Source: Acidobacteriaceae bacterium (GTDB taxonomy: Bacteria > Acidobacteriota > Terriglobia > Bryobacterales > Bryobacteraceae). Taken from it: a stretch of DNA of 64,000 bases. The first letter of the stretch is position 1. Each line of letters begins with the position of its first letter. This document shows positions 15,628 to 25,692 of the stretch, in pieces. A model generated the notes under the pieces. It saw only the letters and a list, made by a program, of their open reading frames with translations, was not told where the DNA came from and did no database searches. The position numbers and the translations under genes were made by a program. The stretch spans positions 1-64,000 of the forward strand of contig JAFAYI010000013.1 in NCBI GenBank assembly GCA_019240475.1, written 5' to 3'.

Positions 15628-18026
15628 GAAGAACCAGAGTCTCTCAGCGGATTCGGTCCCGCGCGATCGACGGTACAGGGGACGCCGCTCGAGGCGGCGG
15701 AGCTTCGGCTGCTCGATCAGTATTTCAGCGCGACTCTTTGCCTGGGCATGATCTATTTGCGCAGGAATCCGCTGCTGCGGACGCCGCTGCTGCCGGAGGA
15801 CGTGAAGATCCGGTTATTGGGGCATTGGGGGTCGGACCCGGGGATGAGCTTCGTGTACATCCATTTGAACCGGCTGATCCGCAGGTACGACTTGAACATG
15901 ATTTTTCTCGCGGGGCCGGGGCATGGCGCGCCGGCGGTGCTTTCGAACGCCTATCTGGAGGGGACGTATTCGGAGATCTACGCCGAAAACAGCGAAGATG
16001 AGGCGGGATTGCCCCATTTCTTCCGGCAGTTTTCGTTTCCGGGCGGGATCGGGAGCCACTGCACGCCTGAGACGCCGGGTTCGATTCACGAGGGCGGGGA
16101 GCTGGGATACAGCTTGTCGCACGCCTATGGGAGCGTGCTGGACAATCCAGACCTGATCAGCGCGGTGATGGTGGGCGACGGGGAAGCGGAGACGGGGCCG
16201 CTTGCGACGGCCTGGCACTCGAATAAGTTTCTGAATCCGGCGCGGGACGGCGCGGTGCTGCCGGTTTTGCACTTGAACGGGTACAAGATCAACAATCCGA
16301 CGGTGCTTGCGCGGATAGCCACGAAGAGCTGGAGCATCTGTTTCGCGGGTATGGTTATGAGCCGTATTTCGTGGAGGGATCCGAGCGCGAGAGCATGCAC
16401 CAGGCGGTGGCGGCGACGTTGGAGCATTGCGTGCGCGAGATCCGGCGCATTCAGGATGAGGCGCGGCGAACGGCGGCGGTGAAGCGGCCACGCTGGCCGA
16501 TGGTGATTCTGCGGACGCCGAAGGGGTGGACGGCGCCGGCGGAGATCGATCATCACATGGTGGAAGGCTCGTGGCGGGCGCACCAGGTTCCGATGACCGA
16601 CGTGGCGCACAATCCGGCGCACTTGCAGATTCTGGATGGCTGGCTGCGCGGCTACAAGCCGGAACAGCTTTTCGACGAAGCGGGGAAGCTGAGGGCCGAG
16701 TTGAAAGAGCTGCCGCCGAAGGGGGAGCGGCGAATGAGCGCAAACCCGGCGGCGAATGGGGGACTGTTGCGGCGGGCTCTGTTGCTGCCGGACTTTCGCG
16801 ATTACAGCGTGCCGGTGGAAAAGCCGGCCTGCAGCGAGGTGGAGAACACGCCGCCGCTGGGGCGCTTTTTACGCGACATCCTGCGGGAAAATGCCAATAA
16901 CTTTCGGGTGTTCGGACCGGATGAGACGGCTTCGAACAAGTTGAGCGCGGTGTATGAAGCGAGCAAGAAGGTTTGGCTGGCTGAATACTTTCCGGAGGAC
17001 GCCGACGGAGGGGAACTGTCCCGGGATGGGCGCGTAATGGAGATTCTTAGCGAGCACACCCTAGAAGGGTGGCTGGAAGGATACCTGCTGACGGGGCGGC
17101 ATGGATTCTTCTCGACATATGAGGCTTTTGTTCATGTTATCGATTCAATGTTCAACCAGCACGCGAAGTGGCTGGAGATCGGCAAGAAGCTGTCGTGGCG
17201 AGCGCCGATCGCGTCCTTGAACCTGCTGATTACTTCGACGGTATGGCGACAGGATCATAACGGATTTACGCATCAGGACCCGGGATTCCTGGACGTTGTG
17301 GCGAACAAGAGCCCGGAGATCACGCGAATCTATTTGCCGCCGGACGCCAACTGCCTGCTTTCGGTGGCAGACCATTGCTTGCGCAGCATGGATTACGTGA
17401 ATGTGATCGTTGCGGACAAGCAGATGCACTTGCAATACCTGGACATGGACGCGGCGATCACGCACTGCACGAAGGGGCTGGGAATCTGGGAGTGGGCGAG
17501 CACGGACAAGGGCGTGGCGCCGGATGCGGTGGTGGCGGCGTGCGGAGACATACCGACCCAGGAGGCGCTGGCCGCGCTGCTGCGGGCGGAGTTTCCCGAC
17601 ATAAAGCTTCGGTTTGTGAATGTAGTGGATCTCTCTAAGTTGATGCCGGATACCGAGCATCCGCACGGGCTGCCGGATCGCGATTTCAATTCGTTGTTCA
17701 CCACGGACCGGCCGATCATCTTCAACTTCCATGCATACCCATGGCTGATTCACCGGCTCGCATACCGCCGGCGCAACCACGATAATCTGCACGTTCGCGG
17801 CTACAAAGAGAAAGGCAGCATCAATACACCGCTGGATCTGGCGATTCAGAATCAGGTGGACCGGTTCAGCATTGCGATCGACGTGATCGACCGGGCGCCG
17901 CGGCTGCGGGATGCAGGGGCGCACGCGAAGGAGTCTTTTAAGGACCAGCAGATCGAGTGCCGGCGGTATGCGTACGCGAACGGAGTGGATAAGCCCGAGA
18001 TCGTGAATTGGAAGTGGCCGTTTTAG
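15622..18026 (+). pseudogene. xfp: Phosphoketolase (xylulose-5-P / fructose-6-P), single-base frameshift
   Basis: Two adjoining frames together give ~800 residues, the normal Xfp length. Frame 1 (15622 to ~16320) has the family motifs [28 protein letters not shown] and the thiamine-diphosphate [20 protein letters not shown]. Frame 2 (~16323 to 18026) continues without loss: [28 protein letters not shown] ... FRVFGPDETASNKL ... RQDHNGFTHQDPGFLD ... YPWLIHRLAYRR. The junction ATA-GCC-AC-GAA at 16315-16325 lacks one base relative to the expected Ala-His-Glu-Glu, consistent with CCC becoming CC. As read, the protein stops at 16482 after a nonsense tail. Either a recent inactivation or a homopolymer sequencing error. 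It normally makes acetyl phosphate, and is followed by ackA. Confidence 0.9.
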
Positions 18027-18035
18027 GAGCCGGCG

Positions 18036-18969
18036 GTGAACGTTCTGGTTCTGAACGCGGGCAGCTCCAGCCTGAAGTTCCAAGTCATCGCCACCGATTT
18101 AGAGCGCATACGCGAAGACCGCGACAAGCGACTGTTTCATGGTTCGATTGACTATACCGCGCACAACGGGCCACAAACGCCCCGTGCGCTTACTTCGACG
18201 GAGAAGGGCATCGGGGTCGCGCTTCAGGAGGCGCTGAGATCAGTTTCGGTTGAGATCGAGGCGGTGGGGCACCGGGTGGTGCACGGAGGAGAGCGCTTTT
18301 CGGAGTCAGTCCGTATCGACGATGCGGTTGTGAAGGATATAGAAGAGTGCGTGGAACTGGCGCCGCTGCACGACCCAGCGAGCCTGGAGGGCATACGCGC
18401 GGCTCGGGCGCGTTTTGGCCCGGAGCTGCCGCAGGTGGCGGTGTTCGATACGGCGTTTCATCACACGCTACCCGAGCATGGGGCTCACCCCGCTCGAAGG
18501 ATTGGCGATTGTAGGGTTTCTCGCCGCGAAAGAAAATCTGGCGGCGGAAGCGGTGGAGAAGCTCTTGAATTATGAATCGGGAATGGTGGGCGTATCGGGG
18601 GTAAGCGGCGACATGCGCCAACTGCTGGGGGCGGGGGAGAACGAGCGGGCGCGGTTGGCGGTGGAAATGTTCTGTTACCGGGCGCGCAAATACGTGGGCG
18701 CGTACCTGGCGGCAATGGGCGGAGCAGACGCGGTGGTGTTCACGGGCGGAATTGGCGAGAATTCGCCAGAGGCGCGGGCGAGTATCTGCGAAGGGTTGGG
18801 CTGGGCGGGGTTGACGCTCGACCGGGAGCGCAACCTGGCGCCGCCGCCGGACCGGCGGATCAGCACGGACGGGAGCCGGCTAGAGGCGTATTGCATCGCG
18901 ACGGACGAAGAGCTGCTGATAGCGCGCGACACGGCGCGCTGCGTTCTGGGGGAGAGGCAGTTGTGGTAA
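18036..18969 (+). pseudogene. ackA: Acetate kinase with two internal deletions
   Basis: The N-terminal part (18036 to ~18475) is normal: MNVLVLNAGSSSLKF, GHRVVHGGERF and [13 protein letters not shown]. It then jumps, with a frame change, to SMGLTPLEG at ~18475. About 75 residues expected between (the YGFHGTSHR and HLGNGAS region) are missing. A second in-frame gap of ~12 residues removes the MGTRSGDIDP segment, where ~18500 reads [15 protein letters not shown]. The C-terminus is intact to [10 protein letters not shown]. The lost parts include the catalytic histidine and arginine of the family, so the product cannot be active. The length is 934 bp against ~1,200. It lies 10 bp after the broken xfp gene, its pathway partner. 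Confidence 0.88.
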
Positions 18970-19069
18970 GGTCGCCGGCGAAGCTGTGCAAATCGCCATT
19001 CAACCCGCGATAAGCAACGGACGATGAATCAAATCGGGACCGAGGCTCATCCACTGTATGGGAGATGAT

Positions 19070-19411
19070 ATGGCAGGCAACAACACGCTGACCTTTACCG
19101 ACGACAGCTTCGATCAAGACGTTTTGAATTCGGACGTACCCGTCCTGGTGGATTTCTGGGCGGAGTGGTGCGGCCCCTGCAGAATGATGGGTCCCACGGT
19201 GGATCAAGTTGCGACCGATTATGCGGGTAAGGTGAAGGTCGGCAAACTGGACGTCGATAGCAATCAGCAGACCGCGTTCCGGTATGGGATTCGCGGGATT
19301 CCGACGCTGTTGCTTTTCAAAGGCGGCCAGGTTGTGGAGCAAAAGGTGGGCGCGATCGGCAAACCCGAGTTTCAGAAAATGTTAGACAAGCATGTTGCAG
19401 TAAAGGTTTAA
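19070..19411 (+). CDS. trxA: Thioredoxin
   Basis: A 113-residue thioredoxin with the redox motif WAEWCGPCRMM, the cis-proline in RGIPTLLLF and the usual TLTFTDDSFDQDVL beginning. ATG 19070 is preferred over 19058 because GGAGAT at 19061 gives a ribosome binding site. It is a cytosolic disulfide reductase. A strong intrinsic terminator follows at 19444. Confidence 0.95.
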   Translation: MAGNNTLTFTDDSFDQDVLNSDVPVLVDFWAEWCGPCRMMGPTVDQVATDYAGKVKVGKLDVDSNQQTAFRYGIRGIPTLLLFKGGQVVEQKVGAIGKPEFQKMLDKHVAVKV

Positions 19412-19443
19412 GTACCGAACCTTAAGCGCGGGCAATGGATGAG

Positions 19444-19470
19444 AGGCGCCAGGAATTGGCGCCTTTTTTG
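19444..19470 (+). terminator. Intrinsic terminator of trxA
   Basis: AGGCGCCA-GGAAT-TGGCGCCT, a perfect 8-bp stem, followed by six T residues and G. It lies 32 bases after the trxA stop. Confidence 0.92.
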
Positions 19471-19509
19471 TTTGCGCCGAAGGTTTCCCCCTGCGCTACG
19501 CTATGAAGC

Positions 19510-20784
19510 ATGCTGCGGCTGAGCGTGGCGGTGGCGCTGGCGTGCGCTGTCGTCTTTGCCCAGACGGCCCAGACGCCGGCAGAGCCGCTATTTAGCGCGG
19601 TCAGGACGGGCAACTTTCCCGAAGTGGAGCGACTGGCGCTGGCGGGCGCCGATGTGAACGCACGAGACGCGATGGGAAGCACGCCGCTGCTGGACGCGGC
19701 GTGGTTGGGGAGCGCGGAGATCGTGAGCTTTCTGGTGGCGCACGGGGCCGAGGTGAATACGCATCACGGGCAATCGGGTTCAACGCCGTTGCAATACGCA
19801 GTGCTGAGCGGGCGGCCGGCGATTGTCCGATTGCTGCTTGCGGCGGGGGCGCGCGTGGACGAGCCGTTCCGAGACGGGCAGAGCGTGCTGCAGGCGGCGG
19901 CGGGGCGGGGCAATTCCGAAATTGTTGGGCTGTTGATTGGCGCCGGAGCGGACGTTGGGGCGATCGACGCCAACGGCAACACACCTCTGGAAGAAGCCGT
20001 GCTGCATGGGCGGCTGAATACGACGACGGCTTTGCTTGCGGCGGGCGCGGGAGTAAGTCATCGTCACCGGGACGGGCGGGGCGCGCTCGAAGAGGCGTGC
20101 ATAAAAGGATATGCAGATATCGCGCGCGCGTTGCTCGCGGCGGGCGCCGATGCGAGCCATCGGGACGAATCGGGCCAATCGCCGCTCGACCTGGCGGTTG
20201 CATACAAGAATGCGGGGGTGGTGGCGATGCTGCAGCGCACGCGCGGGCGCGAGCCTCGTTTTCAGGCGGATTTGTCGCAGGCGATGGAAGCCGCTACGCT
20301 GCGGGGCCAGACGGAGATCGTTCGAATCCTGATCGATGGGGGCTTCGACGTGAACCAGCGGACGGCGGGGGGAAGCACGTATCTGGGCGATGCGGCTTTG
20401 AAGGGGCAGGCCAAGGTGGTGCAACTGCTGCTAGCGAGAGGCGCGCGGGTGGATGCGCTGAATGCGAGCGGGGGCACGCCGCTGCACGATGCGGCGTTGG
20501 GCGGGAATACGGAGGTAATTGCGGTTCTGCTGGACCACGGGTGCGGAATCGACGCGGCGAACCGGGAATCGGGGGCGACGCCGCTGATGCTGGCGGCAGC
20601 GCTGGGGCGGTCGGGGGCGGTGGCTTTGCTATTGAAGCGGGGGGCGAATCCCGCGCTGCGGGATTGGAGAGGGCAGAGCGCGTTAGACCACGCCAGAGAA
20701 ACGGAGGACGGGGAGACGGTTCGATTGCTCGAAACCGCCCTGGCAAATTGGGCGCCGAGCCCGGCGAAGATGCACGGATATTGA
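19510..20784 (+). CDS. Secreted ankyrin-repeat protein
   Basis: A 424-residue protein with a signal peptide (LRLSVAVALACAVVFAQT) followed almost entirely by ankyrin units, about eleven. Examples are GSTPLLDAAWLGSAEIVSFLVAHGAEVN, GNTPLEEAVLHGRLNTTTALLAAGA and GGTPLHDAALGGNTEVIAVLLDHG. There is no other domain. Probably a periplasmic protein-binding scaffold. It is monocistronic after the trxA terminator. Confidence 0.88.
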   Translation: MLRLSVAVALACAVVFAQTAQTPAEPLFSAVRTGNFPEVERLALAGADVNARDAMGSTPLLDAAWLGSAEIVSFLVAHGAEVNTHHGQSGSTPLQYAVLSGRPAIVRLLLAAGARVDEPFRDGQSVLQAAAGRGNSEIVGLLIGAGADVGAIDANGNTPLEEAVLHGRLNTTTALLAAGAGVSHRHRDGRGALEEACIKGYADIARALLAAGADASHRDESGQSPLDLAVAYKNAGVVAMLQRTRGREPRFQADLSQAMEAATLRGQTEIVRILIDGGFDVNQRTAGGSTYLGDAALKGQAKVVQLLLARGARVDALNASGGTPLHDAALGGNTEVIAVLLDHGCGIDAANRESGATPLMLAAALGRSGAVALLLKRGANPALRDWRGQSALDHARETEDGETVRLLETALANWAPSPAKMHGY

Positions 20785-20829
20785 TCTAAATGTTTTCACT
20801 CGAAGTGACGATAGGTGTAGTGAGCGGGA

Positions 20830-21543
20830 GTGAAGACGTTGGGACGCCTAAAACGAACAAGCCAAATTGTGATAGCGGACGGTCACCTGCTCTTCCGGCG
20901 GGGACTGCGGAGCCTGCTTGAGGCCGAAAGCGACCTGGAAGTAGCGGGGGAAGCAGGGGATGCGGCCGAGGCCGAGGCCAAGATATCCGCCCTCTGGCCC
21001 GGGGAAACGGCGCCCGGTTCCTGGAATCCCTGCGCATTGGTGATGGATGTTGCGCTGCTGCAGAACGGGGGAGCGCAGACGGTTTTTGCGATCCGGCAGC
21101 GGTATCCGGGCCTTTCCATTTTGTTTCTGGCCCAGGAGGATACGCCCGAGGCATTGAAGGACGCCATCGAAGCGGGCGGCCGCGGTTACATGCTGAAGGG
21201 GAGTCCGGCGGCGCAACTGGTGGCGGGAATTCGCCAGGTTTCGTTTAGCGACGAGAAGAACCCGCGCGGGCTTTCGAGGATTGTGCCGGACCTTCGCGCT
21301 TTGGCCGCTCCGAACGAGCCTCAGCCCCGAAACACCGTACTGACCTCGCGAGAGCAGGAAGTGATGAGACTGCTGGCGGAGGGCCGAACCGTGCGAGAAG
21401 TTGCCGCGGAGCTTTCGCTGAGCGTGAAGACTGTAGAAGCTCACAAGCTGAACCTAATGCGCAAGCTCGACATTCACAATCGCGCCAGCCTGGTGGAGTA
21501 CGCGAGCCAACAGGGCTGGCTCGTGACGCAGCTCGCATCCTAA
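20830..21543 (+). CDS. NarL/FixJ-type response regulator with a degenerate receiver
   Basis: A 237-residue protein starting at GTG 20830: receiver domain (~12-135) and LuxR-type HTH (~170-235; LTSREQEVMRLLAEGRTVREVAAELSLSVKTVEAHKLNLMRKL). The phospho-accepting Asp (VMDVALL) and the conserved Lys (MLKGSP) are present. The acidic pair that binds Mg is reduced to Asp-Gly (IADGHLLF), and the switch Thr/Ser is Ala (FLAQED). Phosphorylation may therefore be weak or absent. No kinase gene is adjacent. Confidence 0.87.
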   Translation: MKTLGRLKRTSQIVIADGHLLFRRGLRSLLEAESDLEVAGEAGDAAEAEAKISALWPGETAPGSWNPCALVMDVALLQNGGAQTVFAIRQRYPGLSILFLAQEDTPEALKDAIEAGGRGYMLKGSPAAQLVAGIRQVSFSDEKNPRGLSRIVPDLRALAAPNEPQPRNTVLTSREQEVMRLLAEGRTVREVAAELSLSVKTVEAHKLNLMRKLDIHNRASLVEYASQQGWLVTQLAS

Positions 21544-21628
21544 AAGCCTCCGAAGAGATGCAGGCGGGAAGAGTCCGGCCGCCGCTGGCGAACTTGCTAC
21601 TCTTCCAGTGGGAGAGCCTGTTCACGGA

Positions 21629-23353
21629 ATGGCCAAATTTCTTCTGGGTGTGGTGGTCGGGGTTGTGGTCGCGTTCGTGGCCGCTGTTATCGTAGTGCTC
21701 GCCATCGGGCGCCTGTTCGCCAACAAGCAGCCGACCATTGCCGCAAATTCGGTGCTGGTTCTTTCGCTCGACGGAGAGCTGCCCGAGACGCCGCCGGTCG
21801 AGATTCCGTTCCCGTTTGGAAAGAGCCAAAGCGTTCCCACTGTGAGGGACGTATGGTCTTCCCTCCGCCAGGCTGCGAGCGACAACCGCATCAAAGCGGT
21901 GGTGATCCAACCCCGGCATCTGGTAGCCGGGTGGGGCGTGCTTCAAGAGATCCGGCAGGACCTTACGAACTTCCGGCAATCGGGCAAGCCGGTGTACGCG
22001 CTATTGGATAATCCCGGCTCGCGCGAATACTATCTGGCGTCGGCCGCCGAGAAGATTTATCTGGCGCCGGAAGATCTGTTGGACGTGAAGGGCTTCCATC
22101 TGGAAGAGATGTACTTCAAGAACACGCTCGATAAGCTCGGGATCCAGGTGCAGGTGGACCATATCGGCCGCTACAAGGACGCAGGCGACATTTTCACGAG
22201 GACCAACATGTCGCCGGAGACGCGCGAGGTATTGGGAGAAGTGCTGGACCAGGTGTATAACGACTTTTGCTCGACGGTGGGCGCGGCGCGGCATAAGAGC
22301 GCGGCGGACGTGAAAGCGCTGCTCGACATGGGACCGTTTCTCGCCGCGCAGGCCAAAGGGACAGGGCTGGTGGACGAGCTTGGATACGAAGACCAGGTTT
22401 ATGGGGACTTGAAAAAGCGGCTTGGCGGAGAAGCGCTCAATAAAGTGAATATTCGGACCTACTTCCATGCAGTGCCCGCAAGGGGCGACCGGATTGCGCT
22501 GCTGGTCGGCGAGGGCGACATCGTGGGCGGAGAGTCCGAGAATTCGCTCGGCTCGCAGGCGGTCATCGCGTCGGGAACTTTTTCGAAGCTCGTTCGCCAG
22601 GTCAGGAACGACTCGAGCGTCAAGGGCGTAATCCTGCGGATCGATTCGCCGGGCGGCGACTCGATCGCCTCCGACGATATCCTGCATGAGCTGAAGTTGT
22701 TGAGCCGCGCTAAGCCGCTGGTGATTTCGATGTCGGATGTGGCCGCTTCCGGAGGCTACTACGTATCGATGACCGGCGACCCGGTTCTGTCGTATCCGGA
22801 CACGATCACGGGTTCGATCGGGGTCCTGTATGTGCGGCCGAACCTGCACGGACTCTACGACAAACTGGGAATTTCCGACGACATGATGTCGCGCGGGAAG
22901 CTGGCCGACATGGACTCGCCCTACATTCCTTTGTCGGATGCGGCTCGCGATAAGTTGCACGACCTCATCCAGTCCACCTATGTGAGCTTCGTCGGCAAGG
23001 TAGCGAGCGCGCGCAAGAAGAGCTTCGACCAGATCGACCCGATTGCGCAGGGACGCGTATGGATGGGCGCGCAGGCTCAACAGAACGGACTGGTGGATAC
23101 GCTAGGAGGTCTCGACCAGGCGATCGCACTGATCCGAAAGCGGGCGCATCTGTCCGCGACAGGCGAGACCAACCTGGTGACATATCCGCCGCGGCGGTCC
23201 CTGCTCGATGTGATTGCGAATGCGTCCACGGACGATATGGCGTCGAGCGCCGCCGAAACCAAGCTGCGCAAGGCGATTCCCGGCTTACCGAGCGAGTCTT
23301 TCCTGCGAGGCGGAATACTGCGCCTGATGCCTTACCGCGTGACGATTCAGTAG
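21629..23353 (+). CDS. sppA: Signal peptide peptidase SppA, 67-kDa type
   Basis: A 574-residue membrane-anchored serine protease: an N-terminal helix (FLLGVVVGVVVAFVAAVIVVLAIG), then two tandem SppA/S49 domains. The general-base Lys lies in the first half (IGRYKDAGDIFTR) and the nucleophile Ser in the second (DVAASGGYYVSM), as in E. coli SppA. It degrades signal peptides left in the inner membrane. ATG 21629 places the membrane helix at the very N-terminus; GTG 21608 is an alternative. Confidence 0.92.
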   Translation: MAKFLLGVVVGVVVAFVAAVIVVLAIGRLFANKQPTIAANSVLVLSLDGELPETPPVEIPFPFGKSQSVPTVRDVWSSLRQAASDNRIKAVVIQPRHLVAGWGVLQEIRQDLTNFRQSGKPVYALLDNPGSREYYLASAAEKIYLAPEDLLDVKGFHLEEMYFKNTLDKLGIQVQVDHIGRYKDAGDIFTRTNMSPETREVLGEVLDQVYNDFCSTVGAARHKSAADVKALLDMGPFLAAQAKGTGLVDELGYEDQVYGDLKKRLGGEALNKVNIRTYFHAVPARGDRIALLVGEGDIVGGESENSLGSQAVIASGTFSKLVRQVRNDSSVKGVILRIDSPGGDSIASDDILHELKLLSRAKPLVISMSDVAASGGYYVSMTGDPVLSYPDTITGSIGVLYVRPNLHGLYDKLGISDDMMSRGKLADMDSPYIPLSDAARDKLHDLIQSTYVSFVGKVASARKKSFDQIDPIAQGRVWMGAQAQQNGLVDTLGGLDQAIALIRKRAHLSATGETNLVTYPPRRSLLDVIANASTDDMASSAAETKLRKAIPGLPSESFLRGGILRLMPYRVTIQ

Positions 23354-23361
23354 CCGCTTTA

Positions 23362-24132
23362 TTAGAACGCCGCGGCGGAGTGAATGCCGCTTCCGCTCAG
23401 CGCGTTCTGCATGCGCTCCAACGCCGTTTTGTGCATTTGAGAGACGCGGCTCTCGTTGACTCCGAGCACTCCGCCGATTTCCTTCATTGTCATTTCGCGG
23501 CCGTAGTAGAGCTGAACGACCTGGCGGTAGCGTTCGGGCAGGGTTTTCATCGCCGAGCTGAGTTTTTCACGAAGCTCCGAGCGGGACACCATGTTCTCGG
23601 GCAGTTGTGCCGGAGTACAGGGCGTTTCGGGGGCGTACTGATCGTCTCGCTCCGGGGTCCGGAGCTGGCTGACGGCATTGCCGAGCGACCGGAAATCGAC
23701 CATCAATGCCTGCCAGCGGCGCACGTTCAGGCCCATGGCGGAGGCGACTTCGTTGTCGGTCGGGGCGCGCTGAAGGTTGACCTCCAGGTCACGCGTTACC
23801 GATTCCATTTGCTTATAGCGCTTGCGCAGATCGCGCGAGGCCCAATCGAGCTGGCGAAGGCCGTCGAGGATCGCGCCGCGAATGCGATATTTCGCGTACG
23901 TGGTGAATGCCACTTCCTTGTCGTCCCGGTACTTGGTTGCCGCATCGACGAGACCCATAATGCCGGAATGGACCAGGTCGTCCAGCTCCACATGGACCGG
24001 AAGCGATCTCTGCAGGTGCGCCGCGATTGCGGTGACGAGCGAGAGATGCTCGGTGATGAGTTGATCCCGGCGCGAGGTGTCTTTCTTGATTTGATTCCTG
24101 GTGGGAGCTGGCTTGCTGGCTGCGGCGTTCAT
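23362..24132 (-). CDS. RNA polymerase sigma factor, FliA/WhiG type
   Basis: A 256-residue sigma-70-family factor with region 2 (VELDDLVHSGIMGLVDAATKY; TTYAKYRIRGAILDGLR), region 3 (LDWASRDLRKRYKQMESVTRDLE) and region 4 (LPERYRQVVQLYYGREMTMKEIGGVLGVNESRVSQ). Lacking region 1.1 and containing RGAILDGLR-LDW, it fits the FliA/WhiG group, which serves motility genes. ATG 24132 is preceded by AGAGGT; an upstream in-frame ATG at 24237 would add 35 residues unlike the family. A candidate sigma-28 promoter lies before flbD-motA-motB. It ends 8 bp from sppA (convergent). Confidence 0.88.
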   Translation of the reverse strand: MNAAASKPAPTRNQIKKDTSRRDQLITEHLSLVTAIAAHLQRSLPVHVELDDLVHSGIMGLVDAATKYRDDKEVAFTTYAKYRIRGAILDGLRQLDWASRDLRKRYKQMESVTRDLEVNLQRAPTDNEVASAMGLNVRRWQALMVDFRSLGNAVSQLRTPERDDQYAPETPCTPAQLPENMVSRSELREKLSSAMKTLPERYRQVVQLYYGREMTMKEIGGVLGVNESRVSQMHKTALERMQNALSGSGIHSAAAF

Positions 24133-24559
24133 TTTGTACCTCTTCCGGGCCGCAGGTCTAAGTGCTTGCGGCTCGCGCTTGGGAAAAGGCACTCGCGCCT
24201 CCACCGTCCCGTGGACCTCAGACAGGCCTCTTGGCAAGGTGAGAAGCGAGGCAGGATTCGGAACCGGGTCAGTAACTTACAAGAGACGAGACGATCTGTT
24301 TCGGCGGCTTCGATGAACAGGCGCGGGGCATTCGAGGCAGGGCGGGGAGCGGATTCCGTTTCCGGCCGCGTTTCAAACATGCACAAATGGGCCGGTTCGA
24401 AACACGCGCGGAGATCAGGCTTGTCGGAGGGGCGGATCGAACACGTTAGGATTTGCCCGATCCGGACTGGCGCGAATAGATGTCAGGAATTTTCTTGATT
24501 GCCGTTTGCCGAGAAGCTGCCATTCGATTTCGGACTGAGTGTTTGCGAACGGGGGAACC
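24133..24559. other. Divergent intergenic region between the sigma factor and recA
   Basis: 427 bp with no convincing gene. It must hold promoters for both divergent genes, but I see no strong -35/-10 pair and no recognisable SOS box. Confidence 0.6.
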
Positions 24560-25615
24560 ATGGACGAACGACGCAGACAAATTCTAAGCACGTTGGCGCA
24601 GATGGACAAGCAGTTCGGCAAAGGCTCGGTGCTGATGCTTGGCTCACGCGCCGCTTTGCCGGTAGAGGTGATCTCGACGGGTTCTATAGGGGTCGATATC
24701 GCGCTCGGGGCCGGCGGATTTCCGCGGGGCCGCGTGATTGAAATTTTTGGGCCGGAATCGTCGGGGAAAACCACGCTTGCTCTGCATGCGATCGCGGAGG
24801 CGCAGCGGGGCGGCGGGGTCGCGGCGTTCATCGATGCCGAGCACGCGCTCGATCCCACGTACGCAACGAAGCTGGGCGTCGATACGGAAAATCTGATCGT
24901 CTCTCAGCCGGATTGGGGCGAGCAGGCGCTAGAGATCGCGCAGGCGCTCGTAAGCTCGCAGGCAATCGACGTAATTGTGATCGATTCGGTGGCGGCGCTG
25001 ACGCCCAAGGCGGAGATAGAGGGCGAGATGGGAGACAGTCACATGGGGTTGCAGGCGCGGATGATGTCGCAAGCGCTGCGCAAATTGACGGCGACAGTAT
25101 CGAAAGCGAATGCGTGCCTGATTTTCATCAACCAACTGCGCGAGAAAATCGGCGTGATGTTCGGCAATCCCGAGACTACAACGGGCGGGCGGGCCTTGAA
25201 GTTTTACTCGTCGGTGCGGGTGGAGGTACGGCGCACCACGGCCATCAAGGACGGCGAGGCGGCGGTGGGGAACCGCACCAGGATCAAAGTAGTGAAAAAC
25301 AAAGTGGCCGCGCCGTTTCGGGAGGTAGAGGTGGACATTCTGTACGGAAAGGGAATTTCGCGCGAGGGGGATGCGCTGGACCTGGGCGTGCAGCATTCGT
25401 TGGTGGAGAAAAGCGGGTCGTGGTACAGCTACAAGGGCGAGCGGATTGGGCAGGGGCGCGATAACGCCCGTCAAACGTTGACGGAGCGTCCGGACCTTTG
25501 CCGCAGCATCGAAACGGAACTTCGCCGGGGATTGGGCCTGAACGGGGCTGCCGCGAGAGCGACGGAGTTAGAGGTATTGACATCGCCGGGGCGCAAGGCC
25601 TCGGCCGCTTCGTAG
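24560..25615 (+). CDS. recA: Recombinase RecA
   Basis: A 351-residue RecA: Walker [24 protein letters not shown], Walker [23 protein letters not shown], the L1/L2 DNA-binding loops and [21 protein letters not shown]. Full length and standard. ATG 24560 is used; GTG 24539 would add seven residues. It carries out homologous recombination and SOS activation. No LexA-type box is recognisable upstream. Confidence 0.96.
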   Translation: MDERRRQILSTLAQMDKQFGKGSVLMLGSRAALPVEVISTGSIGVDIALGAGGFPRGRVIEIFGPESSGKTTLALHAIAEAQRGGGVAAFIDAEHALDPTYATKLGVDTENLIVSQPDWGEQALEIAQALVSSQAIDVIVIDSVAALTPKAEIEGEMGDSHMGLQARMMSQALRKLTATVSKANACLIFINQLREKIGVMFGNPETTTGGRALKFYSSVRVEVRRTTAIKDGEAAVGNRTRIKVVKNKVAAPFREVEVDILYGKGISREGDALDLGVQHSLVEKSGSWYSYKGERIGQGRDNARQTLTERPDLCRSIETELRRGLGLNGAAARATELEVLTSPGRKASAAS

Positions 25616-25692
25616 GACGCCTTCGAGGCCAGGCTCGTTCGGCGGCTTCAACTGAATGCCCGTCGTGGCACAGTTGAAGAGAGGAGCGGGCC

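Noticed and set aside
19701..20789. 362-codon alternative frame inside the ankyrin gene
   Set aside because: Repetitive shadow of the ankyrin-coding DNA with no signal peptide or domain.
24420..24559. SOS box upstream of recA
   Set aside because: CGAACACGTTAG resembles part of a GAAC-N4-GTTC box, but the spacing is wrong and no second half fits.
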